From contig JADLFE010000019.1 in the NCBI GenBank assembly GCA_020845755.1, positions 62,001-126,000 on the forward strand: 64,000 nucleotides of DNA, written 5' to 3'. Origin of the DNA: Phycisphaerales bacterium. Its GTDB lineage: Bacteria; Planctomycetota; Phycisphaerae; Phycisphaerales; UBA1924. Numbering within the stretch: the stretch's first letter is position 1; each line of letters opens with the position of its first letter. The notes beneath the pieces are model-generated. The model was not told the origin of the DNA, made no database searches, and saw only the letters and a program-made list of their open reading frames with translations. Below are positions 1 to 8,354 of the stretch, piece after piece. The position numbers were made by a program, and so were the translations under genes.

Positions 1-890
1 ACAAGGTGCCCGTCAGCAAGAGCGAGCTCTACGCCTGGAACGAGAAGTCGACCTACGTCCAGCACCCGCCGTTCTTCGAGAACATGAGCGAGAAGCCCGG
101 CACGCCCAAGGCGATCAAGGGCGCTCGCGTGCTCGCGTATGTCGCCGACTCGGTCACCACCGACCACATCTCGCCCGCCGGCGACATCGCCGAGAACTCG
201 CCCGCCGGCGACTACCTCAAGTCGCTCGGCGTGCGCAAGGCCGACTTCAACGCCTACGGCACGCGCCGCGGCAACGACCGCATCATGACCCGCGGCACCT
301 ACGCCAACACCCGCATCAAGAACAAACTCGCCACCGACCCCGCCACCGGCAAGATCAAGGAGGGCGGCTTCACGAAGGACTTGTCCAAGGCCGGCGCCGG
401 CAAGATCGACTTCATCTACAACGCCGCCATGAACTACCAGAAGGAAGGCACGCCGCTCGTCGTCCTGGCGGGCAAGGACTACGGCATGGGCTCGTCGCGC
501 GACTGGGCCGCCAAGGGCACGCTGCTCCTGGGCATCAAGGCCGTCATCTCCGAGTCCTTCGAGCGCATCCACCGCTCAAACCTCGTGGGCATGGGCGTCC
601 TGCCGCTGTGCTTCATGGACGGCCAGTCCGCCGCGTCGCTGGGCCTCACGGGCGAAGAGACCTTCGACCTCGACATCCCGTTCAGCGCCGAAGGCCTCAT
701 CGAGCCGCGCTGCGAGATCAAGGTCACCGCGACCAAAGCCGACGGCAAGAAGAGCGAGTTCACGGTCCGCTGCCGCATCGACACGCCGGTCGAGGCGGAG
801 TACTACAAGAACGGCGGCGTGCTGCACACCGTGCTCCGCCGCCTGCTCTCCGAGAGCAAGAAGGGAAGCAGGCAGGCGGTCGGGGTGTAA
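1..890 (+). CDS. acnA: Aconitate hydratase, C-terminal part (5' end outside window)
   Basis: This is the C-terminal swivel region of a TCA-cycle aconitase (citrate to isocitrate, cytosolic, [4Fe-4S]). The open frame enters from before base 1, so the Met codon at 6 is internal. Visible family blocks are [14 protein letters not shown] near the start, the [18 protein letters not shown] block, and [16 protein letters not shown] followed by [20 protein letters not shown]. The SSRD arginine is a substrate-binding residue of the family. The iron-sulfur cysteines lie in the missing N-terminal part. A strong intrinsic terminator follows about 30 bases after the stop, so this is the end of a transcription unit. 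AcnA/IRP-type is preferred over AcnB because of the domain order (swivel domain at the C-terminus). Confidence 0.95.
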   Translation, partial: KVPVSKSELYAWNEKSTYVQHPPFFENMSEKPGTPKAIKGARVLAYVADSVTTDHISPAGDIAENSPAGDYLKSLGVRKADFNAYGTRRGNDRIMTRGTYANTRIKNKLATDPATGKIKEGGFTKDLSKAGAGKIDFIYNAAMNYQKEGTPLVVLAGKDYGMGSSRDWAAKGTLLLGIKAVISESFERIHRSNLVGMGVLPLCFMDGQSAASLGLTGEETFDLDIPFSAEGLIEPRCEIKVTATKADGKKSEFTVRCRIDTPVEAEYYKNGGVLHTVLRRLLSESKKGSRQAVGV

Positions 891-920
891 AACCACAATC
901 GCGTAGAGTTGGTTCGACAA

Positions 921-948
921 GGGGCCGGACAGAAGTCCGGCCCCTTTT
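921..948 (+). terminator. Intrinsic terminator after aconitase
   Basis: A perfect 10-bp GC-rich stem (arms 921-930 and 935-944, loop AGAA) is followed by TTTT at 945-948. It lies 30 bases after the aconitase stop and points in the same direction. Confidence 0.9.
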
Positions 949-1100
949 CATGGCTTGTCTTCAATATGCCGACGCAAAGAAGCGAACACCCTCGTGATAG
1001 ACGTACTGCAACATGACCCGACACATTTCCACCGTGAAATGCAACCCGCTTCCGCAATCGCCGTATGCTTTTACGGACCGCGTTCGCGGGGAAACCGCAC

Positions 1101-1769
1101 ATGGCCGATGAATCTCTCCAGTCAAACCGTCGCCTAGAAATACTGCTTGTCGGCGCTCTCGTCGTGAGCATCGTCGTCGTCGCTGCATATTTCACGCTCG
1201 AGTTTTCCGGTGTGCTTGATCGGGATGTCTGGACACGTGAGCATCCACTGACCTCACCGATTGCCGTCGTCTCGGTGAAGGACGGCGTTGTCACTCTCTC
1301 CGATGGGCGCTCGTTTGCTCCGGCAGGCGTGGAACGCGCTCAGATCATCACGCCCGCGAAGTACGACGAGGCGCTCGCGGCCGCGACCGATCAAGGGGTC
1401 GAGGTTCTTCTTGATTTGGGCAACGGACGCGCGGTGTTGATGTGCGAGCCGAGGTTTCGCAACACTTGCGGCACGCGCGGCTACAAGGGTGATCGCCATG
1501 CGTGGTGGGCGGGCGGAACATACGGGTGTCGGTTGAGCGAGTTATTGATTTGCTCGGGCTACGCGATCATCACCACAGACAAATCGGAACTCCCACCCCG
1601 AGAGCAATGGCACCTTGAGGCCACGGTCGCAACGTTTCCTAGCCCGCCCCAGTCAGGTTGGGAATTCCGCCGACTTACCAAAGGTCGAGCGTTTTCGTTT
1701 ACACCCGAGATCTTGTACCTCGGCGACGAGCAGATGTACACGGCTGTGTACAAGGAGCCTCCAAGCTGA
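1101..1769 (+). CDS. Hypothetical single-pass membrane protein
   Basis: Not recognised. The 222-residue protein starts at the ATG at 1101 (MADESLQ); an in-frame ATG at 1065 would add a 12-residue extension with no hydrophobic character. One hydrophobic segment lies at about residues 10-32 (LLVGALVVSIVVVAAYFTL), followed by a soluble region with several cysteines, including the short CEPRFRNTC. This suggests a type II anchored domain outside the cytoplasm. Codons are less GC-biased than in the neighbours on either side. It stands alone between a terminator and the thioesterase gene, and its stop is about 20 bases before the next start, so the two may be co-transcribed. Confidence 0.6.
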   Translation: MADESLQSNRRLEILLVGALVVSIVVVAAYFTLEFSGVLDRDVWTREHPLTSPIAVVSVKDGVVTLSDGRSFAPAGVERAQIITPAKYDEALAAATDQGVEVLLDLGNGRAVLMCEPRFRNTCGTRGYKGDRHAWWAGGTYGCRLSELLICSGYAIITTDKSELPPREQWHLEATVATFPSPPQSGWEFRRLTKGRAFSFTPEILYLGDEQMYTAVYKEPPS

Positions 1770-1791
1770 TCGGGCGTTTCTACACTCCCCC

Positions 1792-2253
1792 ATGCCCCCC
1801 GCCACCGCCGAGATCATCGCCGCCGCCCATGTCGTCGTGGACATCCCCGTCGCGTGGGGCGAGATGGACGCGCTCAACCACGTCAACAACGTCTCGTTCT
1901 TCCGCTATCTCGAAACCGCGCGGGTCGCGTTTATCCGCGCGCTGGGACCCAATGTCGGCTTCGACGCCTCCGATCGGCGCCGCGGCGTTGGCTTCATCCT
2001 GCAGCACGCCGAGTGCCGCTTCCGCCGCCCCGTCAACTTCCCCGACACGCTCCGCGTCACCTCATCGATTGTCTCGATCGGCGACGATCGCTTCACGCTC
2101 GAGCACCAGGTGATCAGCAGCGCCACCGATCACGTCGCGGCCATCGGGCGCGGCACGATCGTCACCTACGACTACTCGGCCCACGCCAAGGTCAACATCC
2201 CGCCCGTTGTGCGCGAAGCGCTCGCCCGCTTTCCGATCCGCACGGATCCGTGA
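1792..2253 (+). CDS. Acyl-CoA thioesterase, hotdog (4HBT/YbgC-FadM) family
   Basis: A 153-residue protein matching the 4-hydroxybenzoyl-CoA thioesterase-like hotdog fold. It carries the diagnostic block WGEMDALNHVNNVSFFRYLE near residue 20, where the Asp is the usual catalytic residue, then the central helix and a strand containing CRFRRPVNFPDTL. Members hydrolyse acyl-CoA thioesters in the cytosol; the exact acyl substrate cannot be read from sequence. The start at 1792 is chosen because homologues begin about 15-20 residues before the WGEMD block. The frame is open further upstream but that part overlaps the preceding gene and looks non-coding. It converges on the FIST gene. Confidence 0.85.
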   Translation: MPPATAEIIAAAHVVVDIPVAWGEMDALNHVNNVSFFRYLETARVAFIRALGPNVGFDASDRRRGVGFILQHAECRFRRPVNFPDTLRVTSSIVSIGDDRFTLEHQVISSATDHVAAIGRGTIVTYDYSAHAKVNIPPVVREALARFPIRTDP

Positions 2254-2336
2254 CGCACGCGGACGACCGACCCGTCGCCCTCCGATCGATCGTTCCGTTG
2301 AACGCCGATCCTGTCGTTCGCTCCGTATCACCGCTC

Positions 2337-2359
2337 CGTCATCGCGAGCAACGATGACG
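2337..2359. terminator. Possible hairpin between convergent genes
   Basis: A perfect 8-bp inverted repeat (2337-2344 and 2352-2359, 7-base loop) lies between the converging thioesterase and FIST genes. There is no T-run on either side, so a terminator role is only suggested by position. Confidence 0.3.
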
Positions 2360-2401
2360 TGCCGCCGGTTCATGGGCGCACAGACGCATCATGCGGGCCC
2401 G

Positions 2402-3676
2402 TCACATCATCCTGAACATCGTCACGCACGCCGTGTGACCGTGGACATAGCTCTCGCTCCCGGCCGGGCCGAACTCGCCCGCCGCAAAGAACCCAGCCAT
2501 CGGCAGCTCGTCGCTCGCCGCGCCCGTCGGGCTGATCGACCGCCCAGCCTTGGCAAGGTCCTCACCCGCCGGCAGCGTCTGGAACGCACGCGACACCATC
2601 GTCGCATCATGATGCGGCCCGCCGAACAGCGAGCACCCGCGCTTGTTGCAGGTGATCAGGATCGCTCCCACGGGCGGGTCGCGCAGTTGCTGTGAATCCA
2701 GGAGCATCGCAAGGTCTTCGTGCGCGGTGGCGGCGTCACGCAGGTGGAACCGCACCGTCTGACCCACGCGGATCAGATCGCCCACGCCGATGGCGCTCAT
2801 CGTGCGATCAACTCCGACGACCGCGCGAATGAGATAGTCGGCACGCCCGAAGCGATCCTTGTACTCGTTCACCACGCGCCCGATGAACAGGCCGCGCGAG
2901 ATGAGCGACCGCTCCCGCTCGTTTAGTTGCTGGATCACCTCGTGCAGCGCCGCCGCGGCGGGCTTGCCACCAAGTTCGAGGATGACATTGTTCTTGGCCT
3001 TGGTGATGACAAAGTTCGGGCCGATCGGGCGACATCCCTGGCTGACAACTGTCTCGACGCAGACGCTCCCATGGATGTTGAGCCCGACCAGGCCGCGGCG
3101 TTTGGAAGTCCGACCGCGGATGAGCGCTGAGGGATTGTCGTCGGTGCCGCCGGAGGCAAGTCCTCCCAAAAGGACAGGCCACGCATCGGGTCGGCGGATC
3201 GCACGATTCAGCGCGGGAACCACCCGGATCGTGGGGACACTCCGCGGGTCGGCAAAGACGAACGTGGCGCGAAGATTCTCGGCACCGATGGCTTCAAACT
3301 CCAGCGGATCGCCCGGATCGCGCGGGATCCCGAGGCCAAGGTCCTCGTCGTCAAAGGTGGAAAACTCCACCCCGGGCATGCGCGCCGCCCAGATGGATAC
3401 GGCAGGCGCGTCCTCGTACTCCCGCGAACCCTCAACTACGCCGTCCCCCGACACGCCAACAACCGCCTTCGGCCCCAGGATTTCGTGGACAACCGATGCG
3501 ATTTCTCCCGCCCCGTCGGCAAGTGCCTTCGAGAAAAAAACCATCGCGACATCGGCGGAATCCCCTAGGCGCGCACGACACGCTCCGGCCGCGATGGTCG
3601 CCGCCTCCGTGGCATCGGCGTGGGCCCCCACCCCCGCCGCGCAAGCCGCGATCTGGCCTGTGGTTGGAATCGCCAT
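2402..3676 (-). CDS. FIST domain sensory protein
   Basis: A 424-residue protein with FIST_N followed by FIST_C. The N-terminal half contains the VFFSKALADGAGEIASVVHE and VVGVSGDGVVEGSREYE segments typical of FIST_N. The C-terminal quarter has ILITCNKRGCSLFGGPHHDA and ELPMAGFFAAGEFGP, the signature ending of FIST_C. FIST proteins are thought to bind small ligands, probably amino-acid-like, and to feed signal transduction. Here the gene stands alone, with no attached kinase or cyclase domain, so it may act as a separate sensor subunit. It is divergent from the GbsR-like regulator across about 250 bases. Its start codon is ATG at 3676. Confidence 0.88.
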   Translation of the reverse strand: MAIPTTGQIAACAAGVGAHADATEAATIAAGACRARLGDSADVAMVFFSKALADGAGEIASVVHEILGPKAVVGVSGDGVVEGSREYEDAPAVSIWAARMPGVEFSTFDDEDLGLGIPRDPGDPLEFEAIGAENLRATFVFADPRSVPTIRVVPALNRAIRRPDAWPVLLGGLASGGTDDNPSALIRGRTSKRRGLVGLNIHGSVCVETVVSQGCRPIGPNFVITKAKNNVILELGGKPAAAALHEVIQQLNERERSLISRGLFIGRVVNEYKDRFGRADYLIRAVVGVDRTMSAIGVGDLIRVGQTVRFHLRDAATAHEDLAMLLDSQQLRDPPVGAILITCNKRGCSLFGGPHHDATMVSRAFQTLPAGEDLAKAGRSISPTGAASDELPMAGFFAAGEFGPAGSESYVHGHTACVTMFRMM

Positions 3677-3867
3677 GCCCCCATCCTAATGGAAAGGCGT
3701 TGCATCGGCATCTCGATCTTGGTACGATCGATTCGGAGTCGAGTGAGGGGCATTTTCATAAACCCCGTCGCTTGCCCATTCATTCTGCCCCCGGAAAGGC
3801 GGCGAGCGTGCCATTGGCCCTCGCCGCCTTCACTTTTGCATCACGGAGATTCCAGGCTACGGAAGTG

Positions 3868-3887
3868 ATTTCAATCATTTCTGAAAT
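3868..3887. promoter_or_regulatory. Candidate operator ahead of GbsR/MarR-like gene
   Basis: An AT-rich inverted repeat, ATTTCA-N8-TGAAAT, lies 42 bases before the GbsR-like start in the divergent region shared with the FIST gene. Its position fits autoregulation by the adjacent MarR-fold regulator. This is inference; no consensus for this protein is known to me. Confidence 0.3.
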
Positions 3888-3929
3888 TGTCGGTGGACCC
3901 GATCGGCCCGCCGCCGCATACTTCCCCTG

Positions 3930-4544
3930 ATGCGCGAGGCACCACAAAGCCCGGAAGACCAGAAGCGAGCGCTGCTGGAAGCCCAGGACGGGTTCATCGC
4001 GGCGTTCGGCCAGATGGGCAGCGCCTGGGGAATCAGCCGCACCATGGCCGAGGTCCAGGCCCTGCTCTACATCACCGGCGAGCCCCTCTGCACCGACGAC
4101 ATCATGGAGCGCCTGCGCATCAGCCGCGGCAACGCGTCGATGTCGCTCCGGGCGCTGCTCGATTGGGGCGTGATCTCGCGGGCACACAAGCGCGGCGATC
4201 GCAAGGAATACTTCCAGGCCGACCAGGACGTGTGGGACATGTTCCGCGCCATCCTCCGCGAACGCATGAAGCGCGAGGTCGACCCACTCCTGGCGTCGCT
4301 CCATGAGATCCGCGACAAGACCAACTCCGACCTGCCCGGCAAGGGAAAGCGATCACGCGACGACGACCCGGAACTCCGCCAGAAGGTCGACGAGCACAAC
4401 ACACGCCTCGATTCCATGCTCCGCTTCTTTGAGACCGTCGAGGCGCTGAGCCAGAAGTTCGTGAGCCCCGCCGGACGCGGGCTCAAGATCGCGGCGACGC
4501 TCCTGACGTCGCCCCTGCTCACGGGTGGAGGCCGGGAACGATGA
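3930..4544 (+). CDS. GbsR/MarR-type transcriptional regulator
   Basis: A 204-residue winged-helix regulator. The segment ISRTMAEVQALLYITGEPL, then DDIMERLRISRGNASMSLRA (recognition helix region) and WGVISRAHKRGDRKEYFQAD (wing) match the GbsR family, whose founder controls glycine-betaine synthesis genes in Bacillus. The last 90 residues are helical and charged and may form a dimerisation or effector domain. The ligand is unknown. The stop codon overlaps the next start in ATGA at 4541-4544, so the following hypothetical gene is probably translationally coupled. A palindromic site upstream could be its own operator. Confidence 0.85.
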   Translation: MREAPQSPEDQKRALLEAQDGFIAAFGQMGSAWGISRTMAEVQALLYITGEPLCTDDIMERLRISRGNASMSLRALLDWGVISRAHKRGDRKEYFQADQDVWDMFRAILRERMKREVDPLLASLHEIRDKTNSDLPGKGKRSRDDDPELRQKVDEHNTRLDSMLRFFETVEALSQKFVSPAGRGLKIAATLLTSPLLTGGGRER

Positions 4545-5026
4545 GCGCGTCCGCACGACGTCCATCGATCGCTCGATCCGTCCGCGCGCCCGCGGCGATG
4601 CGCGGCACGATAACGCTCGCGTGGATCCTCTCGCGCCGTGCGCTCCTGGCCTCGCGCCCCGAACTCGTCGACAATCTTCGCTCAGGAAACGGCGCTTCGG
4701 TCAACCCGGAACTGCACTGGCGATTGGACGCGCCGGGCCAGGAAAATGGGTGGACCGCCTCGGCGGATTTGGTGCTACCGAACGGCACACGCCTCCCGCT
4801 CTTCGACGCCCCCGCCCGCGACGTCGAGTGGATCGAACTCGAGGATCGCGACGGCGCCCGACACGTCGAGGTCCGCGTGCGCGGCGGAAAGGACCTCGTC
4901 GCGGTGCTGGCGATGTCCAGCGACGTGACGGTCCGGTACGCCATCACGCCCGTTCTGGGCGAACATCTCAATCTCGCCGGCGGTTGCTACGAGCCGCCGA
5001 CCGGACGCTGGGATGTGGCGGAGTAG
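4541..5026 (+). CDS. Hypothetical protein coupled to the GbsR-like regulator
   Basis: Not recognised. The 161-residue protein starts in a four-base ATGA overlap with the regulator gene and has a purine-rich GGTGGAGG stretch just before it. The first 40 residues are rich in Arg and Ala and carry only weak hydrophobicity. The rest alternates charged and beta-prone residues (LHWRLDAPG, VEWIELEDRDG, VRVRGGKDLVAVL), suggesting a small beta-sandwich. It ends 62 bases before the converging end of the TsaC gene. Its coupling to the regulator is the best clue: it may be a modulator or a target of the regulator. Confidence 0.55.
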   Translation: MSASARRPSIARSVRAPAAMRGTITLAWILSRRALLASRPELVDNLRSGNGASVNPELHWRLDAPGQENGWTASADLVLPNGTRLPLFDAPARDVEWIELEDRDGARHVEVRVRGGKDLVAVLAMSSDVTVRYAITPVLGEHLNLAGGCYEPPTGRWDVAE

Positions 5027-5088
5027 TCAACGCCATCGATGAAACGCTGCGCCGGCAGGCGGTATGCCAGACACAAGCGTTCGGGCGA

Positions 5089-6075
5089 TCAAGCGTTCCA
5101 TCGCCTCGCCGCGCGCGAGAGCCGGTCCAGGATCGCGTCCCAGATCGCCGGCTCGCCGATCGCCGTGTCCGGCGCGACAACCAGAATCGTCGCCGCACGA
5201 TGATCGTCGGCACGCCGAAGTGTCGCGTACAAGGCCGCGGCATAGCTCTCGGCGTCGGGCGGCATGGGCTCGACCAGATGCGGCGAGCGCACCTGCACCG
5301 CGCTCGCGGTCACCACCACCACCGGGCCCGGCACACGCGAAATCGCCTCGTCGATCTGGTGCTCCCCCACGAGATACGCCGGCGTGCGCGGCGCATAGTG
5401 CTGTTCGAGCAGGCCCGGCGAAGCCAGCGGCTCGCTCGGCGTGACGGCCTCGGCCGCAAATCGCGAAACAGTCGAACCGACAACACGCTCGATCGCGCCC
5501 GCGCCGATCACGCCCGGCCTCAGGATCTTCGGCGTTGGAAGAATCTGCAGCACCGTCGATTCGATGCCGCGACGGCACACCCCGCCGTCAAGCACCAGCA
5601 CGTCGCGCTCGGTGAAACTGTCGCGCACATGCTCGGCGCAGGTGGGCGAGGTCCGACCCGAAGGATTCGCGCTGGGACCAACCAGCGGCACACCGAGCGT
5701 CTCGATCAACGCGAGCGTGAGCGGATGCTCGGGGCACCGGACCGCAACGTTCGCCCCGCCCGCGGTCACGATCGACGGCACGCGCGTGCTCTTCGGCAGC
5801 ACGATCGAGAGCGGGCCCGGCCAGAACGCCTCAGCGAGCGCCTCCGCAGTACGCGGCCAATGTGCCACAACCTCGCGCGCCATCGCCGCGCTCGACACAT
5901 GAACGATCAGCGGGTTGTTGGCGGGGCGCCCCTTGAGTTCGAAAACACGCGCGACGGCCTTGGGGTTGAACGCGTCGGCGCCCAGGCCATAAACAGTCTC
6001 GGTCGGAAACGCGACGATGCCGCCGTCCTTCAGACGCGCGATCGCGGAGGCGATTTCCTCGGGGCCGGAACTCAC
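5089..6075 (-). CDS. tsaC: L-threonylcarbamoyladenylate synthase (Sua5/YciO/YrdC family)
   Basis: Makes threonylcarbamoyl-AMP from threonine, bicarbonate and ATP, the first step of the t6A37 tRNA modification. The 328-residue length fits the long Sua5 form: a YrdC domain (residues 1-200) plus a C-terminal Sua5 domain. Visible motifs are GGIVAFPTETVYGLGADA, FELKGRPANNPLIVHV and VGPSANPSGRTSPT. The linker contains LASPGLLEQHYAPRTPAYL, the typical start of the Sua5 domain. The start is a GTG at 6073-6075 that overlaps the stop of the upstream TolC-like gene as GTGA, so the two are translationally coupled in one unit. Confidence 0.93.
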   Translation of the reverse strand: MSSGPEEIASAIARLKDGGIVAFPTETVYGLGADAFNPKAVARVFELKGRPANNPLIVHVSSAAMAREVVAHWPRTAEALAEAFWPGPLSIVLPKSTRVPSIVTAGGANVAVRCPEHPLTLALIETLGVPLVGPSANPSGRTSPTCAEHVRDSFTERDVLVLDGGVCRRGIESTVLQILPTPKILRPGVIGAGAIERVVGSTVSRFAAEAVTPSEPLASPGLLEQHYAPRTPAYLVGEHQIDEAISRVPGPVVVVTASAVQVRSPHLVEPMPPDAESYAAALYATLRRADDHRAATILVVAPDTAIGEPAIWDAILDRLSRAARRWNA

Positions 6076-8087
6076 TGCGGCGAGTCCTTCGGCGGTTCGC
6101 TCGGCGCGGGCTCAGCGGGCGGCGCTGTCGGCGCGGCCTCGGGCGCGGGCGTTTCGGGACGCGGCTCGCTCGCCCCGGGCGGAACCAGCGAGTCCGACGG
6201 CTCCTCGATCGTGCCCGTCGCAGGCACCGCCTCGCCCGCCGAGGGCTCCGTAATCAGGTTCTCTTCATACGGCGTGGTCTTGATCTCGCCCGGCTTGAAC
6301 TCAACCGGCGCCGGGACGATCGGCGATCGCATCGATTCGATCGCCCGACGCTGCGACGCGCTCGGAACATCAAAAATGATCGCGTTCCGTTCGAGCGTGC
6401 GCCCGATCGCGGAATAGAAGTCCGCCAGCGCGTTGTGATAGTCGGTCAGCGCGATCACTTCCTCGCGCTCGGCCTGGGCCAGACGCTCCTGGTGAGACAG
6501 TTCGAGGTCAAGACGCTCCACGGTGTACGCCGCCTTCGTGTCCTTCTCGACCAGAAACGCCCGGAGTACCTCGGTCGCAGCGACGCGGCTGGCTCGCGTC
6601 TGCTCGATCAGTTGATACTGCGTCGTGAGCGACTGCAGCGACGACTTCACCTCCAGCATCACCTGCTGCACCGTATTCTTGTACGACAGCACGGCCTGCT
6701 GACGCTCCAGCGATCGCCGGCGATAATCCGCCTCGGCGCGACGGTTGCCGATCGGCTGCTCAAACGCCAGCCCCACCACATAGTCGACGAAGTCCCCGCC
6801 GAAGGTGTTCTCGACGGCCGAGTCCGCGTTGGCGTCCAGCGCGGTCCACTTGGTCTGGAAGCGCATGTCGAGTTTGGGAAGGCGAGCATTGTCCGCGACA
6901 ACCTTCCGGATCGCGGTGTCGTCGATCGACAGGATGGCCTGGTCGATCTCGGGTCGGTTCTCGATCGCGCTCTGGATCGATTCGAGCAAACTGAACTGGA
7001 ACGGCGCGTCGACCGGCTCGTCCGAAGCGATCACCAGAACCTCAGAGCCGACCGGGAGCTCCGGGTCATTGATGAGGCCCTTGAACCGGTCGCTGGTCTG
7101 GCGCAGCGCCGTTCGGGCGCGGATCACGTCGGCACGGCGCTGCTCGACCCGCGCCGTCGCATCCGCGATCTGCGCGGGCGTGGCGTCGAGCTGCGCACGC
7201 TCACGCACCTGGCGCTGCACTTCCATGCCGCGCTCCATGTGCTTCTCAAGTATCCGCAGATCACGCTCGGCCCGAACCAGCGCCCAGTACGTCTTCTCCA
7301 CGTCCGTCAGCGTCCGGATCATGTCGCGCTTCAGCGACGCCACCTTGTCACGCTCCGCGTTCTGGGCGAGGCGCACCTCCGCCAGCGCGACCTCGGAGCC
7401 CGCCCCGCGCAGCAGCGGCTGATCCAGCTGCAGCGTCACCCCGCTCTGATAACTCCGATCGGGCACCGCCGCCTGCCCCGGCGAATCATCGTCGCGATAG
7501 ATCAGTTCCTGCTGCACCTGCAACTGCGCCCCGCTGGCCATCTGCTTGCGCAGCCCGTTGTTCCACGTCGTCGTATGCTCCTGCGTCGCGTTCGCGCTCC
7601 GGTTGAGATTCGACGCCACACGCGGCTCGTCCTGGTCGTTCCACGTCAGGTTGGACGTGTAGGTCCAGTCGAACGCCGCCTGCGCGGCGACAACCTCCGA
7701 CTCGCTGATCGCCGGCGCAAGACGCGAAAACTGCAACGCCAGGTTGTTCTCCGCCGCCGTGCGCAGCGCCCGCTGCAGGCTCACACGCAGCACCCGCGTC
7801 TTCTCCCCCATCAGGTTCTCGTCGATCGGGATCTCCTGCCCCTTGTACGCGCCCGGGCCCGCCATCTTCTCCAACTCGGTCATGAACGACGGATTGATAC
7901 CCAGACGCTCGACCCCCGAACGACGCGTCGTTTCACGCATGTCCGGATGTCGCGATGCGTCCGCCGCCTCGCGCGGGGCCGCGTCGCTCACCGCACGCCG
8001 CAACTCATCCTCCGCCAATGGGTCCGTCGCGCAGCCGGCCAACGCCGCAAGAAGGCTCGTCGCGGCCAAAAAACGTGCGGCGGCCAT
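6072..8087 (-). CDS. TolC-family outer-membrane efflux lipoprotein
   Basis: A 671-residue protein with a lipoprotein signal (LLAALAGC, Cys19) and two outer-membrane-efflux repeats made of long coiled-coil helices with short strands (for example KMASGAQLQVQQELIYRDDD, then RLAQNAERDKVASLKRDMIR). TolC-type trimers form the outer-membrane channel of type I secretion or RND/ABC efflux systems. It is longer than the usual 450-480 residues. The extra length includes about 80 residues before the first helical repeat and a Pro/Glu-rich, low-complexity tail after about residue 580. No inner-membrane pump or adaptor gene is next to it. The start at 8087 is chosen because it gives the lipobox; the frame remains open upstream. 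The stop overlaps the GTG of tsaC. Confidence 0.85.
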   Translation of the reverse strand: MAAARFLAATSLLAALAGCATDPLAEDELRRAVSDAAPREAADASRHPDMRETTRRSGVERLGINPSFMTELEKMAGPGAYKGQEIPIDENLMGEKTRVLRVSLQRALRTAAENNLALQFSRLAPAISESEVVAAQAAFDWTYTSNLTWNDQDEPRVASNLNRSANATQEHTTTWNNGLRKQMASGAQLQVQQELIYRDDDSPGQAAVPDRSYQSGVTLQLDQPLLRGAGSEVALAEVRLAQNAERDKVASLKRDMIRTLTDVEKTYWALVRAERDLRILEKHMERGMEVQRQVRERAQLDATPAQIADATARVEQRRADVIRARTALRQTSDRFKGLINDPELPVGSEVLVIASDEPVDAPFQFSLLESIQSAIENRPEIDQAILSIDDTAIRKVVADNARLPKLDMRFQTKWTALDANADSAVENTFGGDFVDYVVGLAFEQPIGNRRAEADYRRRSLERQQAVLSYKNTVQQVMLEVKSSLQSLTTQYQLIEQTRASRVAATEVLRAFLVEKDTKAAYTVERLDLELSHQERLAQAEREEVIALTDYHNALADFYSAIGRTLERNAIIFDVPSASQRRAIESMRSPIVPAPVEFKPGEIKTTPYEENLITEPSAGEAVPATGTIEEPSDSLVPPGASEPRPETPAPEAAPTAPPAEPAPSEPPKDSPQ

Positions 8088-8354
8088 GAAGGACGGATGG
8101 GCTCGAACAATCGTTGATTTCGGCACGCGTTGGTTCCGATTGGGCGGGGCATCATGCCACGCGCTGGGTTTTTCCCTCGGCCAACTCCCCCAATCGGGAT
8201 TCGGTCGGCGTTCAGGGCACACCCGCCCACAGTATATGACCCACCCGGGCCCGGCTGTTCCCGGCACACGACCACGCCAACGGGCGTAGGATTGGCCACT
8301 TCGACCAGCACCCACAGGGCCGGACAAGGACGACGGCCCTTTCAGGAGCGCGAC

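Noticed and set aside
4525-8117. Two long plus-strand open frames opposite tsaC and the TolC-like gene
   Set aside because: Arg/His-rich, no signal or domain; they are mirror frames of recognised genes.
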